NCBI GenBank assembly: GCA_964395975.1
Contig: CAYNBZ010000031.1
Coordinates: 1 to 27,054 of the forward strand
Length of the DNA stretch: 27,054 bases
Direction: 5' to 3'
Source of the DNA: Avimuribaculum sp964395975
GTDB taxonomy: Bacteria; Bacteroidota; Bacteroidia; Bacteroidales; Muribaculaceae
Both the position numbers and the translations under genes were made by a program. This document shows, piece by piece, positions 16,801 through 23,038 of this stretch (its first letter is position 1; each line of letters begins with the position of its first letter). Under the pieces are notes generated by a model, which did not search any database, had not been told where the DNA came from, and worked only from the letters and a program-made list of their open reading frames with translations.

Positions 16801-18267
16801 TTCATATGCCACGGCAAGCACCTCATCACTGCTTAATGCAGATGTAAGCGAGATGTATCCGAGCGATGAGTTCAGAGTATATTCCGATGAGCTGAGCAGT
16901 CTCGCACTTTCTACTTTTTCGTAATCTCTGCCACCTTCTATTCCGTAGGACGATAATGGTTGCAGGGCGGTGGTAACTTTACTTATGTAGCGGGCATCGG
17001 TGTATTCATTGCGTATTTCTGTGAGCAAGTTGTTGGATGAGTTTGTCGGATAATTAAACGATACATCGGGAATCCAATGGTCGCTGGCAAGGCGTTGATT
17101 CTCGCCAATATCCATGAATGCTACAATATTGCGCGATTCATCATAGTTTTGCTTTTTGTTGGTCACCCATACTTCGATGCGGGTGATACTTATCCCTGAA
17201 TTCACCAATGGTAATTTCGAGCAAAAACTATCGTAATTGTCATAGAAGTATTGCGCGAGAAAGAAGTGGCGGTTGGCATCATATTCATCGGCACCAATAC
17301 TGAACTCGCTAGTTTGGGCACCACCGTTGGTATTTACTGTCTGCGATGTGCTGTTTTGTTGTGAAACAAGAGCGGTTGCGGTAAGTTTCCCAAATTGCAT
17401 GGTTGTTTTTATACCGAATAGAGATGTGCTCCCTTTGATAAGCGACGACCCTGTGGTCATACTTACATTACCGGCTTCGATTGATTTTATTATTTCGTCT
17501 TCTTCACCTTCGTATTGTAGTTTCAGGTTTTGGGAGTCAAAATCAAATGTAGCATCAGTATTGTAATTCATGGTAAATGTCATTTTGTTACCAACAGATG
17601 CATTGATTGAGGCCTGAATTTTTTCATCAAAGTCGAAATAAGTGCTTCGACGGGCATCTGCCGATAGGGATGGATTATCGGTCTTAGTCATTTTCATACC
17701 CATGGTGAGTTGCACCGAACCTTGAGTTTTAAGTTGTACGCCACCGGGTCCGAAAACTTTTTCCAATGGACCAAGTCCGAAACTCATGTCAAGAAAATTG
17801 AACGGGTCTTTTTTTTCTTGAGCAAGGTCGGAGTTCTTCTGACGATAATATTCCTGCATCGACTGCTTGAGCACGAGGTTGTTGTATTCATCTGCCGAAA
17901 GCATGAATGGCGTGGTAATTTCTTTATCGCCGAGCTTCGTGCGAATGATGTAGCAGCCGGTTGTATAGTCATATTCTGCTTCGGTGGTTATGTTAGAAGG
18001 ATCCTTGAGGTCGGCGACATAACTGTTTTGTTGTTCAAGATAATCGTAAGAGTCGGGAACAGTGGGTTTTACCGGAAATTGTGTTACGATTGTATCTCTG
18101 CTGTCGTTCTTCGTTCCATTTGTAGGAGTTGAAGGTGGTGGCGGAAGCAGTTCGCTTGTCCGGTATTGGCCATAGACATAGAAACTCCATGATGATACAA
18201 TCAGTACCATCATGGCAACTGTGACCAAAAGTTGTATTTTACGGTTCCTTTCTGAAAAGCCCTTCAT
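10828..18267 (-). CDS. sprA: SprA-family type IX secretion translocon protein (Sov homologue)
   Basis: A 2479-residue outer-membrane protein, close to the ~2400-2500 residues of SprA (Flavobacterium) and Sov (Porphyromonas). SprA is the giant beta-barrel through which type IX secretion (T9SS) cargo crosses the outer membrane. An N-terminal hydrophobic segment (about 12-33) acts as signal. Most of the chain alternates polar/aromatic residues as in beta strands and is rich in Asn, Thr, Ser and Tyr. Family blocks include SPYQWFLSSTPYDSGAN, RWGGIMRKLDNTDFETSNIEY followed by QFWMMSPFLD, GGDLYFNLGEVSEDILKDG, and WYQFKIPLSDYEKTVGTISD. The C-terminus ends in a barrel-like strand (TDFGVSINLSLTR). It sits 106 bases downstream of ruvA, a pairing I recall as conserved in Bacteroidota. 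No other T9SS gene is in the window. The frame is uninterrupted over 7.4 kb. Confidence 0.95.
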   Translation of the reverse strand: MKGFSERNRKIQLLVTVAMMVLIVSSWSFYVYGQYRTSELLPPPPSTPTNGTKNDSRDTIVTQFPVKPTVPDSYDYLEQQNSYVADLKDPSNITTEAEYDYTTGCYIIRTKLGDKEITTPFMLSADEYNNLVLKQSMQEYYRQKNSDLAQEKKDPFNFLDMSFGLGPLEKVFGPGGVQLKTQGSVQLTMGMKMTKTDNPSLSADARRSTYFDFDEKIQASINASVGNKMTFTMNYNTDATFDFDSQNLKLQYEGEEDEIIKSIEAGNVSMTTGSSLIKGSTSLFGIKTTMQFGKLTATALVSQQNSTSQTVNTNGGAQTSEFSIGADEYDANRHFFLAQYFYDNYDSFCSKLPLVNSGISITRIEVWVTNKKQNYDESRNIVAFMDIGENQRLASDHWIPDVSFNYPTNSSNNLLTEIRNEYTDARYISKVTTALQPLSSYGIEGGRDYEKVESARLLSSSEYTLNSSLGYISLTSALSSDEVLAVAYEYTYLGNTYQVGEFSGDITSSEQSLYVKMLKGTSVSPYLPSWKLMMKNVYSLGAYQIQEDNFELNVKYLNDTTGTEISYIPDGAINGTPLIQVLNVDRLDSNNQTNPDGRYDFIEGYTILSSKGKVIFPVVEPFGSHLRSKIGNDATADKYVYQELYDSTLTVAQQFSDKNKFTLSGEYQASSSSQINLNAMNVAQGSVVVTAGGVTLTENSDYIVDYNLGIVTIINQSIIDAGTSISVSLENQSTYSTQRKTLLGLDLNYQFTPDFNVGATIMHYSEKPLTEKVSLGNEAVKNTIWGFNFSYNSEFMWLTNLVNKIPTVNATAPSSIKLAGEFAQLIPQQADTGSSEGSAYIDDFESTQTGIDLRSPYQWFLSSTPYDSGANALFPEAGLSNDVDYGKNRALLAWYYIDRIFTKRNSSTAPSYIRNDLTQLSNPYVREISYTELYPDKELSYGESTTIQTLNLSFYPNERGPYNLDATNIDSDGNLLYPEQRWGGIMRKLDNTDFETSNIEYIQFWMMSPFLDPDNPNTEGGDLYFNLGEVSEDILKDGYKSYENGIPADGSDDDMVETVWGRVSTQTSLTYAFDNTSNARLIQDVGLDGLSTEDEFTHSSYSTFVENLRSKLSATAIAAMEEDPFSPLNDPASDNYHYYRGYDYDEQQLSILERYKHYNGTDGNSLSNEDADDGLYQSARSVPDVEDINEDNTLNEYERYFQYHISLRPEDFVVGQNYITDVRETTVTTRDGNQQEVEWYQFKIPLSDYEKTVGTISDFSSIRFIRMFMTGFRNTTHLRFATLELVRGEWRTYDYDLNSTSNTQAEGDIEVSVVNIEENAGRTPVNYVLPPGVTRTVDSSQSQAVQLNEQSMSLEISDLPAGGARAVYKNSSLDLRIYKRLQMWVHNEAVVNDVTGLSDGDVAVFIRLGSDAKNNYYEYEIPLDVTPEGQYTTDTEGRYAVWPDANRMDIELELFTTVKKNRNQQKLASDSDVSYTTEYSEYDSKNNRVSVKGNPSLSKVKVMMIGVRNNSSRTKDCIVWVNELRVTDFDSDGGWAAKGSVNLSISDIATINFTGQKETIGFGAVDQSLSERNLDDYSQYSIALQIDGGRFLPEKAQLSAPIYFSMTKEKTTPKYNPLDEDVLLKDALDACTTKEQRDSIKSFAITRYTVKNFSISGLRFNVKSKNPMPWDPANFTMSYSSSREKNIDPDNLYENTSDYRGSFQYSYSPYFKSFKPFSGLQSKSKNAKFLKEWEFNWLPTSIEFYTNISRYYYEQQERNTTDDVVELPVSVSKNFLWDRQFALNWNITNSLNIAFNSNTTAHIEEPSGAVNKKLFPDEYKIWKDSVMQSIKDLGTPYSYDQSFVMTYKAPFSSIPYLNFLTGTLTYNSTYNWERGTTIDDLETGNTIYNQASWNLDTRINLEQFYNKFKYLREVNKRFSNSKRNTTAKKAKRFERTITLKPDTTVTVRHNLRTQKVKVTATSNGKAFAAQTRIIDDNNIEILNRGSENIKLVIVENNKEKKNFWSEAAQYATRFGMMVRNVSVRYKNTKSLTLPQFVPEIGDIFGQSTSYDVMSPGLDFAFGFYDEDYIYKAKERGWLLGDETQTSPAIFSRTEQFDLEIGLEPIKGLKITLTGNRTDNRTSQIMFMYDDMTTTYSGSYTKTHCAILTALRKSSSSNGYASAAFDKFLENIPIIAERVQNQYIGVNYPTTGFMEGHALAGQPFDANNGGVSTSSSDVLIPAFVAAYTGQNPNKVTLNPFPGLEAMMPNWRITYDGLSKIEWFSKLFRSLTLTHTYQCTYSVGSYSSYSDWISVGEGLGFSMDELTQNPYPTSPYNISSVSITEKFAPLIGVSVTTYKDITFNAEYRDSRTLTLNSSAGQLVEATTKSLVLGGSYKIADFNTILKIGGQQQGVNHDLTINADFTLSNNSALIRKIESNTSQATSGTRTISINVTADYVLSSRLTIGAYFDHQINTPLVSSTAYPTTNTDFGVSINLSLTR

Positions 18268-18373
18268 CGTGTATCCTACAGGTCGTTATAAAAGAACAAT
18301 GGATACCAACGCCTTGGAAATTAATTGCATCTAAGTTAAACGTCCATCCTCAGATTGAGGGTGAAGAGTGCCG

Positions 18374-18967
18374 TTACATCATTTTAAGAGCTTGTTTGAT
18401 AGCATCTTCTACGGTGATTTGGCTATTGGATGCGTTTTCAAATAGCTTTGTAAGCACTTTTTGCGACATGGCTTGTGTAAACCCGAGCATAACAAGTGCT
18501 GCCAATGCTTCTTTATATACCTCGTTGTTGGCAGGCATCTTGGGTATTAACGTTGATACATCGCTTTTTATTTTGTCTTTTAGGTCTACAATTATGCGTT
18601 GAGCCGTTTTTGCACCTATTCCTTTTACGCTTTTAAGTAAATTTACATTATCTGAAGCGATTGATGCACTCAAATCATCCGGTGAGAGTGCTGACAGTAT
18701 CATGCGTGCGGTATTCGGACCTACGCCCGACACACTTATCAATAATAAAAACAGTTCACGTTCTCGCTTGTCGGTAAATCCATACAGAATATGGGCATCT
18801 TCGCGTATAGCCTCGTATATATAAAGCATCGATTCATCGTGCTGCTGTTGCTGTAATTTTTCGTAGGTATAAAGAGATATGTTTATCATATACCCTATGC
18901 CGTGGTTATCAATAACGGCATAGGCAGGAGTGATTTCAGTAATCGAGCCTTTTATGTATTCTATCAT
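18374..18967 (-). CDS. ruvA: Holliday junction branch migration protein RuvA
   Basis: A 197-residue DNA-binding subunit that holds the four-way junction while RuvB motors move it during recombinational repair. Domain I is an OB fold (MIEYIKGSITEITPAYAVIDNHGIGYMINIS). Domain II carries two helix-hairpin-helix motifs (LLISVSGVGPNTARMILSAL and LLKSVKGIGAKTAQRIIVDL). The C-terminal domain III, which binds RuvB, is a three-helix unit (YKEALAALVMLGFTQAMSQKVL). Length and order are canonical. It starts 24 bases after cdaA and precedes sprA. ruvB and ruvC are not in this window. Confidence 0.97.
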   Translation of the reverse strand: MIEYIKGSITEITPAYAVIDNHGIGYMINISLYTYEKLQQQQHDESMLYIYEAIREDAHILYGFTDKRERELFLLLISVSGVGPNTARMILSALSPDDLSASIASDNVNLLKSVKGIGAKTAQRIIVDLKDKIKSDVSTLIPKMPANNEVYKEALAALVMLGFTQAMSQKVLTKLFENASNSQITVEDAIKQALKMM

Positions 18968-18991
18968 TGTTGTTCCTTTACAGTGTATATT

Positions 18992-19756
18992 TTATTGGCA
19001 AATTTCGGTCAATCTGTTTTCAAGACTTGTGGTGGAAAGTTTTTGGTGCAGTCGGCCACGATAAGCCATGGAGATGTTGCCTGTTTCTTCTGACACTACT
19101 ATTGCAACAGCATCGGTAGCCTGTGCTATGCCGAGTGCCGACCGGTGTCTTAGCCCGAGGTTCCGAGGTAGATTTGTATCGTGTGATACCGGCAATATGC
19201 ATCCTGCCGATGTAATTCTTTCTCCGGCAATAATCATGGCTCCGTCATGTAATGGGCTGTTCTTGAAAAAAATGTTTTCGATTAAACGAGGGTTGATATT
19301 GGCATCGATAATATCGCCCGTGTGTTCATAGTCGTCGAGAAGCATTTTTTGCTGAATTACTATCAATGCTCCGGTTTTGGATTTTGCCATGTTCATGCAA
19401 GCATATACCACAGGAAGAATCCATTTCTTTTCTTTCGTTTTTGTGCCGGCGTTTCGTCTGAAGATGTTTTGCAGTCGTTGCCATCGTTTGTGCGAGCCGA
19501 TTTCAACAAGGAAACGTTTTATTTGGTCCTGAAATAGAATGACGATGATTATCAATCCGATATTGACGAACATATCCATGATGGTGCCAATGAGGCGCAT
19601 GTCGAGTATTTCAGACATAAGCACCCATGCAACAATGAAAGCAAGCACTCCATAGAAAATATTGATGGTACCTGATTCTTTCATCAATCTGTAGGTGTAG
19701 AACATAAGCGTTGCTACTAATAGTATGTCTATGGCATCTTTAATTCCGAACGACAT
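18992..19756 (-). CDS. cdaA: Membrane diadenylate cyclase CdaA (c-di-AMP synthase)
   Basis: A 254-residue enzyme that joins two ATP into cyclic di-AMP, a second messenger for osmotic, potassium and cell-envelope balance. Three membrane helices fill about the first 85 residues (DAIDILLVATLMFYTY, NIFYGVLAFIVAWVLMS, MFVNIGLIIIVILFQ). The DAC domain has the catalytic DGA at 171-173 in NSPLHDGAMII and RHRSA at 203-207 in LGLRHRSALG. The length fits CdaA/YbbP, not DisA. Its ATG lies 3 bases after the folP stop, a folP-cdaA pairing that I recall as common in Bacteroidota, and ruvA follows. The neighbouring CdaR/GlmM genes seen in Firmicutes are absent. Confidence 0.96.
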   Translation of the reverse strand: MSFGIKDAIDILLVATLMFYTYRLMKESGTINIFYGVLAFIVAWVLMSEILDMRLIGTIMDMFVNIGLIIIVILFQDQIKRFLVEIGSHKRWQRLQNIFRRNAGTKTKEKKWILPVVYACMNMAKSKTGALIVIQQKMLLDDYEHTGDIIDANINPRLIENIFFKNSPLHDGAMIIAGERITSAGCILPVSHDTNLPRNLGLRHRSALGIAQATDAVAIVVSEETGNISMAYRGRLHQKLSTTSLENRLTEICQ

Positions 19757-19759
19757 GAT

Positions 19760-20641
19760 TTATTTCTTTGATAATGGTGAATATTGATAGTTGTGTGTCA
19801 GTGCACTTACTATTTTCACGGCTTCGACTGCTGCTGCCACATCGTGTACCCGTAAAATGTGTGTGCCATGGAGCAATGCAAATGTGTTGAGGACTGTCGT
19901 GCCGTTTAAAGATTCATTTGGTGATGTGTCAAGCAAGCGGTAGATCATAGACTTCCGTGAAATTCCTACGAGCAATGGCAAATCGAGCAAGTGGAATTCA
20001 TCGAGGTTGTTCATTAGTTCATAGTTCTGTTCCAATGATTTGGCGAATCCAAATCCAGGATCTATTATGATGTCGCATACGCCTGATTGCCGCAATCGGT
20101 CGATTTTCTCACCCAACGATGTAATCACGTCGGCTGTCACTCCGTGCGCATAGTTACATAGTTGCTGCATCGAGGTGGGGGTGCCTTGCATATGCATCAA
20201 TACGTAGGGGACTTTCAATCTGGCTACAGTGCGGTACATCTCTGAATCCATATTTCCGCCCGAAATGTCGTTGATTATATCAGCACCGTCTTCAAGTACA
20301 CATCTTTTTGCTACATCGGCACGAAATGAATCAATCGAAACAATAGTATCGGGTGAAACTTTTTTTACTGCCGAAATGCCGCGTTTCAATCTAATGTACT
20401 CTTCTTGGGGTGTCACTTCGTTGGCATTTGGTCGGGATGAATATCCGCCGATGTCGATAATGTCGGCACCATCGTTTATCAATTTCTCTGCGCGTGCTTC
20501 TATTTCGTTGCTGTCACCGAAAATACGGCTGTTGGCATAGAAAGAATCGGGCGTTATGTTAAGAATACCCATAACCCACGGTCGCGAAATAGTTTCCAAC
20601 CGTCCATTAATGTTGATCGAGAAAGTCTTGAATTGAGACAC
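19760..20641 (-). CDS. folP: Dihydropteroate synthase
   Basis: A 293-residue TIM-barrel enzyme of folate synthesis that joins p-aminobenzoate to the pterin pyrophosphate; it is the sulfonamide target. Motifs: VMGILNITPDSF (residues 23-34), DIGGYSSRPN in place of the common DIGGESTRPG, IVSIDSF, INDISGGN, DPGFGFAKS, LLVGISRKSM and RVHDVAAA near the end. The start is GTG at 20641. An in-frame TAA lies only five codons upstream, and the first ATG is inside the conserved core, so GTG is the only reasonable start. It is the first gene of the folP-cdaA-ruvA-sprA group and has its own promoter 25-60 bases upstream. Confidence 0.96.
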   Translation of the reverse strand: MSQFKTFSININGRLETISRPWVMGILNITPDSFYANSRIFGDSNEIEARAEKLINDGADIIDIGGYSSRPNANEVTPQEEYIRLKRGISAVKKVSPDTIVSIDSFRADVAKRCVLEDGADIINDISGGNMDSEMYRTVARLKVPYVLMHMQGTPTSMQQLCNYAHGVTADVITSLGEKIDRLRQSGVCDIIIDPGFGFAKSLEQNYELMNNLDEFHLLDLPLLVGISRKSMIYRLLDTSPNESLNGTTVLNTFALLHGTHILRVHDVAAAVEAVKIVSALTHNYQYSPLSKK

Positions 20642-20667
20642 TGCGGCAACTGCTTAAAAACGTAACG

Positions 20668-20698
20668 CGAAATTACAGTAAATCACCGCAACTGCAAA
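20668..20698 (-). promoter_or_regulatory. Promoter of folP-cdaA-ruvA(-sprA)
   Basis: On the minus strand TTTG (20695-20698) is followed after 19 bases by TAATTTCG (20668-20675), the Bacteroidota promoter pattern with TTCG in place of TTTG. The same variant occurs before the tolC-like gene. It implies a leader of about 20 bases before the GTG of folP. Confidence 0.6.
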
Positions 20699-20786
20699 AT
20701 AATCATACGCTCTTTTTGATTGAAATTATATTGCTGTTAATTGTAGTAAGAGTAGTTATAATGGTTGATAAGATATTCTTATGACT

Positions 20787-21632
20787 TTATGGTCGGTAAA
20801 GTTTTAGAATAGCCCAATGGTTTTTTTCTTTGTATAATATTTGTTCTAGTCCAAGAGGAGAAGCAGTTTGCATTACAATAGGTATGTCATCGGTATAGAA
20901 ACCGCTCAATAACATTGTACCTCCATGTTTCAGTACTGCCAAGTAGCGGTAGAGATCGGCAGTTATGATGTTGCGGTTGATGTTGGCAAGTAGCAGGTCG
21001 GCATCTTGGACATCAACGAGAGCTGTTGCATCACCATGCAGCAGTGTGACATTCGTCACATGGTTTAGCCCGACATTTTCTATTGCGTTTAGATATGCTG
21101 CTTCGTCTATCTCTATGCCCGTAACGGCTTCGGCTCCGCACATTGAAGCAAGAATTGCAAGTATGCCTGTACCGGTTCCCATGTCTATTACCGTGCGTCC
21201 ACAAATATTTTCTTGCAATAATTGTTCCACCATGAGGCTTGTCGTTTCATGGTGTCCCGTTCCAAAAGCCATTTTAGGATCGATGATGATTTCATATTCA
21301 AGTTTGGGGTAATCGACATGAAACGTGCTGTGTATTACGCATCTATCAGCTATTGTCATTGGCTTGAAATAGTTTTTTTCCCACTCTTCGTTCCAGTCGA
21401 TTCCTTTTATTTCGGTGACTTCCCATGTCACCGATGTATTTATATCGGCTTCAGATATTGCTGTTTCTATCGCTTCCGTGTCAAAGTCTTTTGACGGAAT
21501 ATAAGCATTTGTGCCATCATCGGTAGGCTCAAAACTTTCATAACCATAATGGGCAAGTGTATCTACCAATAGGTCGGTGTTCATTTCTGTATATGGCGAG
21601 AGATGGAATGCCACTTTCGTGTAATCGTTCAT
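20787..21632 (-). CDS. prmA: Ribosomal protein L11 methyltransferase
   Basis: A 281-residue S-adenosylmethionine-dependent enzyme that methylates ribosomal protein L11. The N-terminal L11-recognition domain covers about residues 1-70. The linker region WNEEWEKNYFKPM is followed by IIDPKMAFGTGHHETT, a family signature, the SAM-binding motif DMGTGTGILAI starting at Asp150, the acidic motif GIEID, and the LLANINRNI active-site block where many N-methyltransferases have NPPY. Length is close to E. coli PrmA (293). Its ATG overlaps the stop of the 92-residue gene upstream by ATGA, so translation is probably coupled. It ends 88 bases before the folP promoter. Confidence 0.95.
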   Translation of the reverse strand: MNDYTKVAFHLSPYTEMNTDLLVDTLAHYGYESFEPTDDGTNAYIPSKDFDTEAIETAISEADINTSVTWEVTEIKGIDWNEEWEKNYFKPMTIADRCVIHSTFHVDYPKLEYEIIIDPKMAFGTGHHETTSLMVEQLLQENICGRTVIDMGTGTGILAILASMCGAEAVTGIEIDEAAYLNAIENVGLNHVTNVTLLHGDATALVDVQDADLLLANINRNIITADLYRYLAVLKHGGTMLLSGFYTDDIPIVMQTASPLGLEQILYKEKNHWAILKLYRP

Positions 21633-21907
21633 TGTCGTTTCAGTTTAAATGTGTTCCACAATTTAATGACCGTATGTACCGACTTATAGCCTATGATTAT
21701 ATAGTTGAGAAATTTTAGTTTCCCGGAGAATCGTTTGCCTGATTGCCCGAAAATCCGTTTCCGTACGGCTGTCAATGAACCTGTGGCAGTACCTATAGAC
21801 TGTGCTAATGATTCTTTTTGTATTTCAAGTTTGACGAGGGCTACGGCACGGTGATATTTTAGTTCATCGATGGAGTAACCTTTCCATGTGTTTTTGTCGT
21901 CGGTCAT
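21629..21907 (-). CDS. Small basic protein of unknown function (YqjK-like position)
   Basis: A 92-residue protein that I do not recognise by sequence. The N-terminal part is helical and charged (WKGYSIDELKYHRAVALVKLEIQKESL), followed by a basic middle (RKRIFGQSGKRFSGKLKF) and a weakly hydrophobic helix (LNYIIIGYKSVHTVIKLWNTF) that may touch the membrane. It begins 5 bases after the holin-like gene and overlaps prmA by 4 bases. The order YtxH, holin_X, small basic protein resembles E. coli yqjD-yqjE-yqjK, so it may be a membrane-associated partner of those two; this is inference from order, not similarity. Confidence 0.75.
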   Translation of the reverse strand: MTDDKNTWKGYSIDELKYHRAVALVKLEIQKESLAQSIGTATGSLTAVRKRIFGQSGKRFSGKLKFLNYIIIGYKSVHTVIKLWNTFKLKRQ

Positions 21908-21912
21908 GATTT

Positions 21913-22254
21913 TTATTTTTTATCAAGGAACAAGCGCGTGAGATAGCGTGTTACAGGATTGATTATTAATTGTTTGCGTAACAGATATGTCATAAGTAAC
22001 AATATGGCAAACAGTACGCCTACTATCAGATAGGCAATCCATTCTATCTGCAACCATTGTTTTAATGCACAAGCGAGTGCAAACGACAAGTAAAAAAGCG
22101 TGCAGGCGCAGAGCAATGCAAAAATCATCACTACCGTTGCTGCCGAAACGAGCAGAGATAGTTTTTCCACTGCTGACAGTCGAGTGTAATCAATTTGTAA
22201 ACGTAAATATTTTTTAAACTCTTCCCATAGTTTAAGATATTGATTTTCGGCCAT
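21913..22254 (-). CDS. Two-helix membrane protein, holin_X / YqjE-like family
   Basis: A 113-residue inner-membrane protein. An amphipathic N-terminal helix (LKLWEEFKKYLRLQIDYTRL) precedes two membrane helices at about 33-60 (LLVSAATVVMIFALLCACTL) and 70-92 (WIAYLIVGVLFAILLLMTYL), with a positively charged tail (RKQLIINPVTRYLTRLFLDKK). This fits the DUF1469/Holin_X group, often annotated 'phage holin family' although chromosomal copies are not phage genes. E. coli YqjE is a relative. It lies between a YtxH gene and the 92-residue gene. There is no phage context, and a lysis role is unlikely. Confidence 0.85.
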   Translation of the reverse strand: MAENQYLKLWEEFKKYLRLQIDYTRLSAVEKLSLLVSAATVVMIFALLCACTLFYLSFALACALKQWLQIEWIAYLIVGVLFAILLLMTYLLRKQLIINPVTRYLTRLFLDKK

Positions 22255-22300
22255 AACTTATAAATTCTTATGGTGATATTTTTATTGGTATTGCGCGCGG

Positions 22301-22365
22301 CACAGAATAAGCCCCTCACAAGGCCATCTCTTGGTCGATGTGGCTGATAAGGGGCTGTGTTTTTT
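22301..22365. repeat. Hairpin with T tail on the plus strand, between YtxH and holin-like genes
   Basis: AGCCCCT (22310-22316) pairs with AGGGGCT (22350-22356), with inner pairing GCCA (22324-22327) / TGGC (22341-22344) and outer CAC (22301-22303) / GTG (22357-22359). Seven T-rich bases follow on the plus strand (22359-22365), giving a terminator shape for rightward transcripts, yet no plus-strand gene precedes it. On the minus strand it is an intra-operon stem-loop without a T tail and may mark an mRNA processing or stability site. Confidence 0.55.
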
Positions 22366-22374
22366 CAATTGTGC

Positions 22375-22569
22375 TTATTCTACTTCGTTGGCAATTTGTT
22401 CAACGAGTTCCTCTACTTCATCATCGCTGAAATCTATGCCATGTTCACTGAGTTTATGTTTGATGCGAGAACGCAGGTCTGCACCTTTTTCGGGAGCAAA
22501 AAGCAATGCCGCAGCACAGCCTACAACAGCACCGCCTAAAAATGCATATAAAATTCCAATGTTTTTCAT
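22375..22569 (-). CDS. YtxH-domain small membrane protein (copy 1)
   Basis: A 64-residue protein: one N-terminal glycine/alanine-rich membrane helix (ILYAFLGGAVVGCAAALLFAPEKG) and a C-terminal charged helix (DLRSRIKHKLSEHGIDFSDDEVEELVEQI). The helix-LLFAPEKG-R pattern defines YtxH proteins, which are small envelope or stress-associated proteins of unclear function. It is a paralogue of the gene at 22647-22838. Unusually for this phylum, a strong Shine-Dalgarno AAGGAG lies on its strand at 22579-22584, 9 bases before the ATG. The holin-like gene follows after a hairpin. Confidence 0.87.
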   Translation of the reverse strand: MKNIGILYAFLGGAVVGCAAALLFAPEKGADLRSRIKHKLSEHGIDFSDDEVEELVEQIANEVE

Positions 22570-22578
22570 ATATTCTAT

Positions 22579-22584
22579 CTCCTT
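22579..22584 (-). promoter_or_regulatory. Strong Shine-Dalgarno sequence before YtxH copy 1
   Basis: AAGGAG, extended to AAGGAGA, lies 9 bases before the ATG at 22569. Spacing and sequence are canonical. Most genes in this window have only AT-rich leaders, as expected in Bacteroidota, so this is an exception that may put this gene under special translational control. Confidence 0.7.
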
Positions 22585-22646
22585 GTACGTTTTTATGAGA
22601 AAATCACAAATTGGTGTCTTGCCTAAATTAAAGTTTGGAGGCTGGT

Positions 22647-22838
22647 TTATTCGGTTGCCTCTATTTCAGAAACAAGTTCATCGATCTGACTTTTCTTCAG
22701 GCTAATGCCTTTTTCCTTAAGGTAGTCAGCAATTTTTTTTCGTGTGTTAGTTCCGCTTTCTGGAGCGAAAAGCAGTCCCACTGCAGCACCGGCAATGGCT
22801 CCACCGATTACCGCCAAAACAATGTGCAAAGGTTTCAT
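22647..22838 (-). CDS. YtxH-domain small membrane protein (copy 2)
   Basis: A 63-residue protein with the same plan as its neighbour: membrane helix HIVLAVIGGAIAGAAVGLLF, then the APESGTNTRKK turn, and a charged tail (ADYLKEKGISLKKSQIDELV) ending in acidic residues. Its helix, the LLFAPE turn and the 'GI(S/D)' stretch align with copy 1, so the two probably arose by tandem duplication. It is 77 bases upstream of copy 1 and has its own promoter at 22900-22930. It may lead a transcript that includes the second YtxH, the holin-like protein, the 92-residue protein and prmA. No clear Shine-Dalgarno is present. Function unknown; a membrane or stress role is inferred from the family. Confidence 0.87.
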   Translation of the reverse strand: MKPLHIVLAVIGGAIAGAAVGLLFAPESGTNTRKKIADYLKEKGISLKKSQIDELVSEIEATE

Positions 22839-22899
22839 AGTCGTTTATATTATGTTATGGTTTTATACAACCCCTTTTATAGGGTGTGTTTTTATGACT

Positions 22900-22930
22900 T
22901 AAATTTACTAACTACTTTGCATTTGGCAAA
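22900..22930 (-). promoter_or_regulatory. Promoter of the YtxH / holin_X / prmA group
   Basis: On the minus strand TTTG (22927-22930), a 19-base spacer, and TAAATTTA (22900-22907), which matches TAnnTTTG at all but the last base. The expected start lies about 50 bases before the YtxH copy 2 ATG. Confidence 0.55.
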
Positions 22931-23038
22931 ATGCATAAATCCTATTTTAAGTATAATTAGCAATTAATTCCGGCAAATCGACCAAAAATAAACCGGTTGT
23001 GTTGCCGAGTGTAGTTAACCGAATGTGGATATGGTCTT

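Noticed and set aside
20768..20782. Perfect ATAAGA-TAT-TCTTAT palindrome just after prmA
   Set aside because: Short and AT-only; such palindromes arise by chance in AT-rich spacers, and it lacks a T tail.
21913..22254. Prophage lysis gene suggested by holin family name
   Set aside because: No endolysin, tail, capsid or integrase gene nearby; the neighbours are YtxH genes and prmA, as expected for the chromosomal YqjE-like group.
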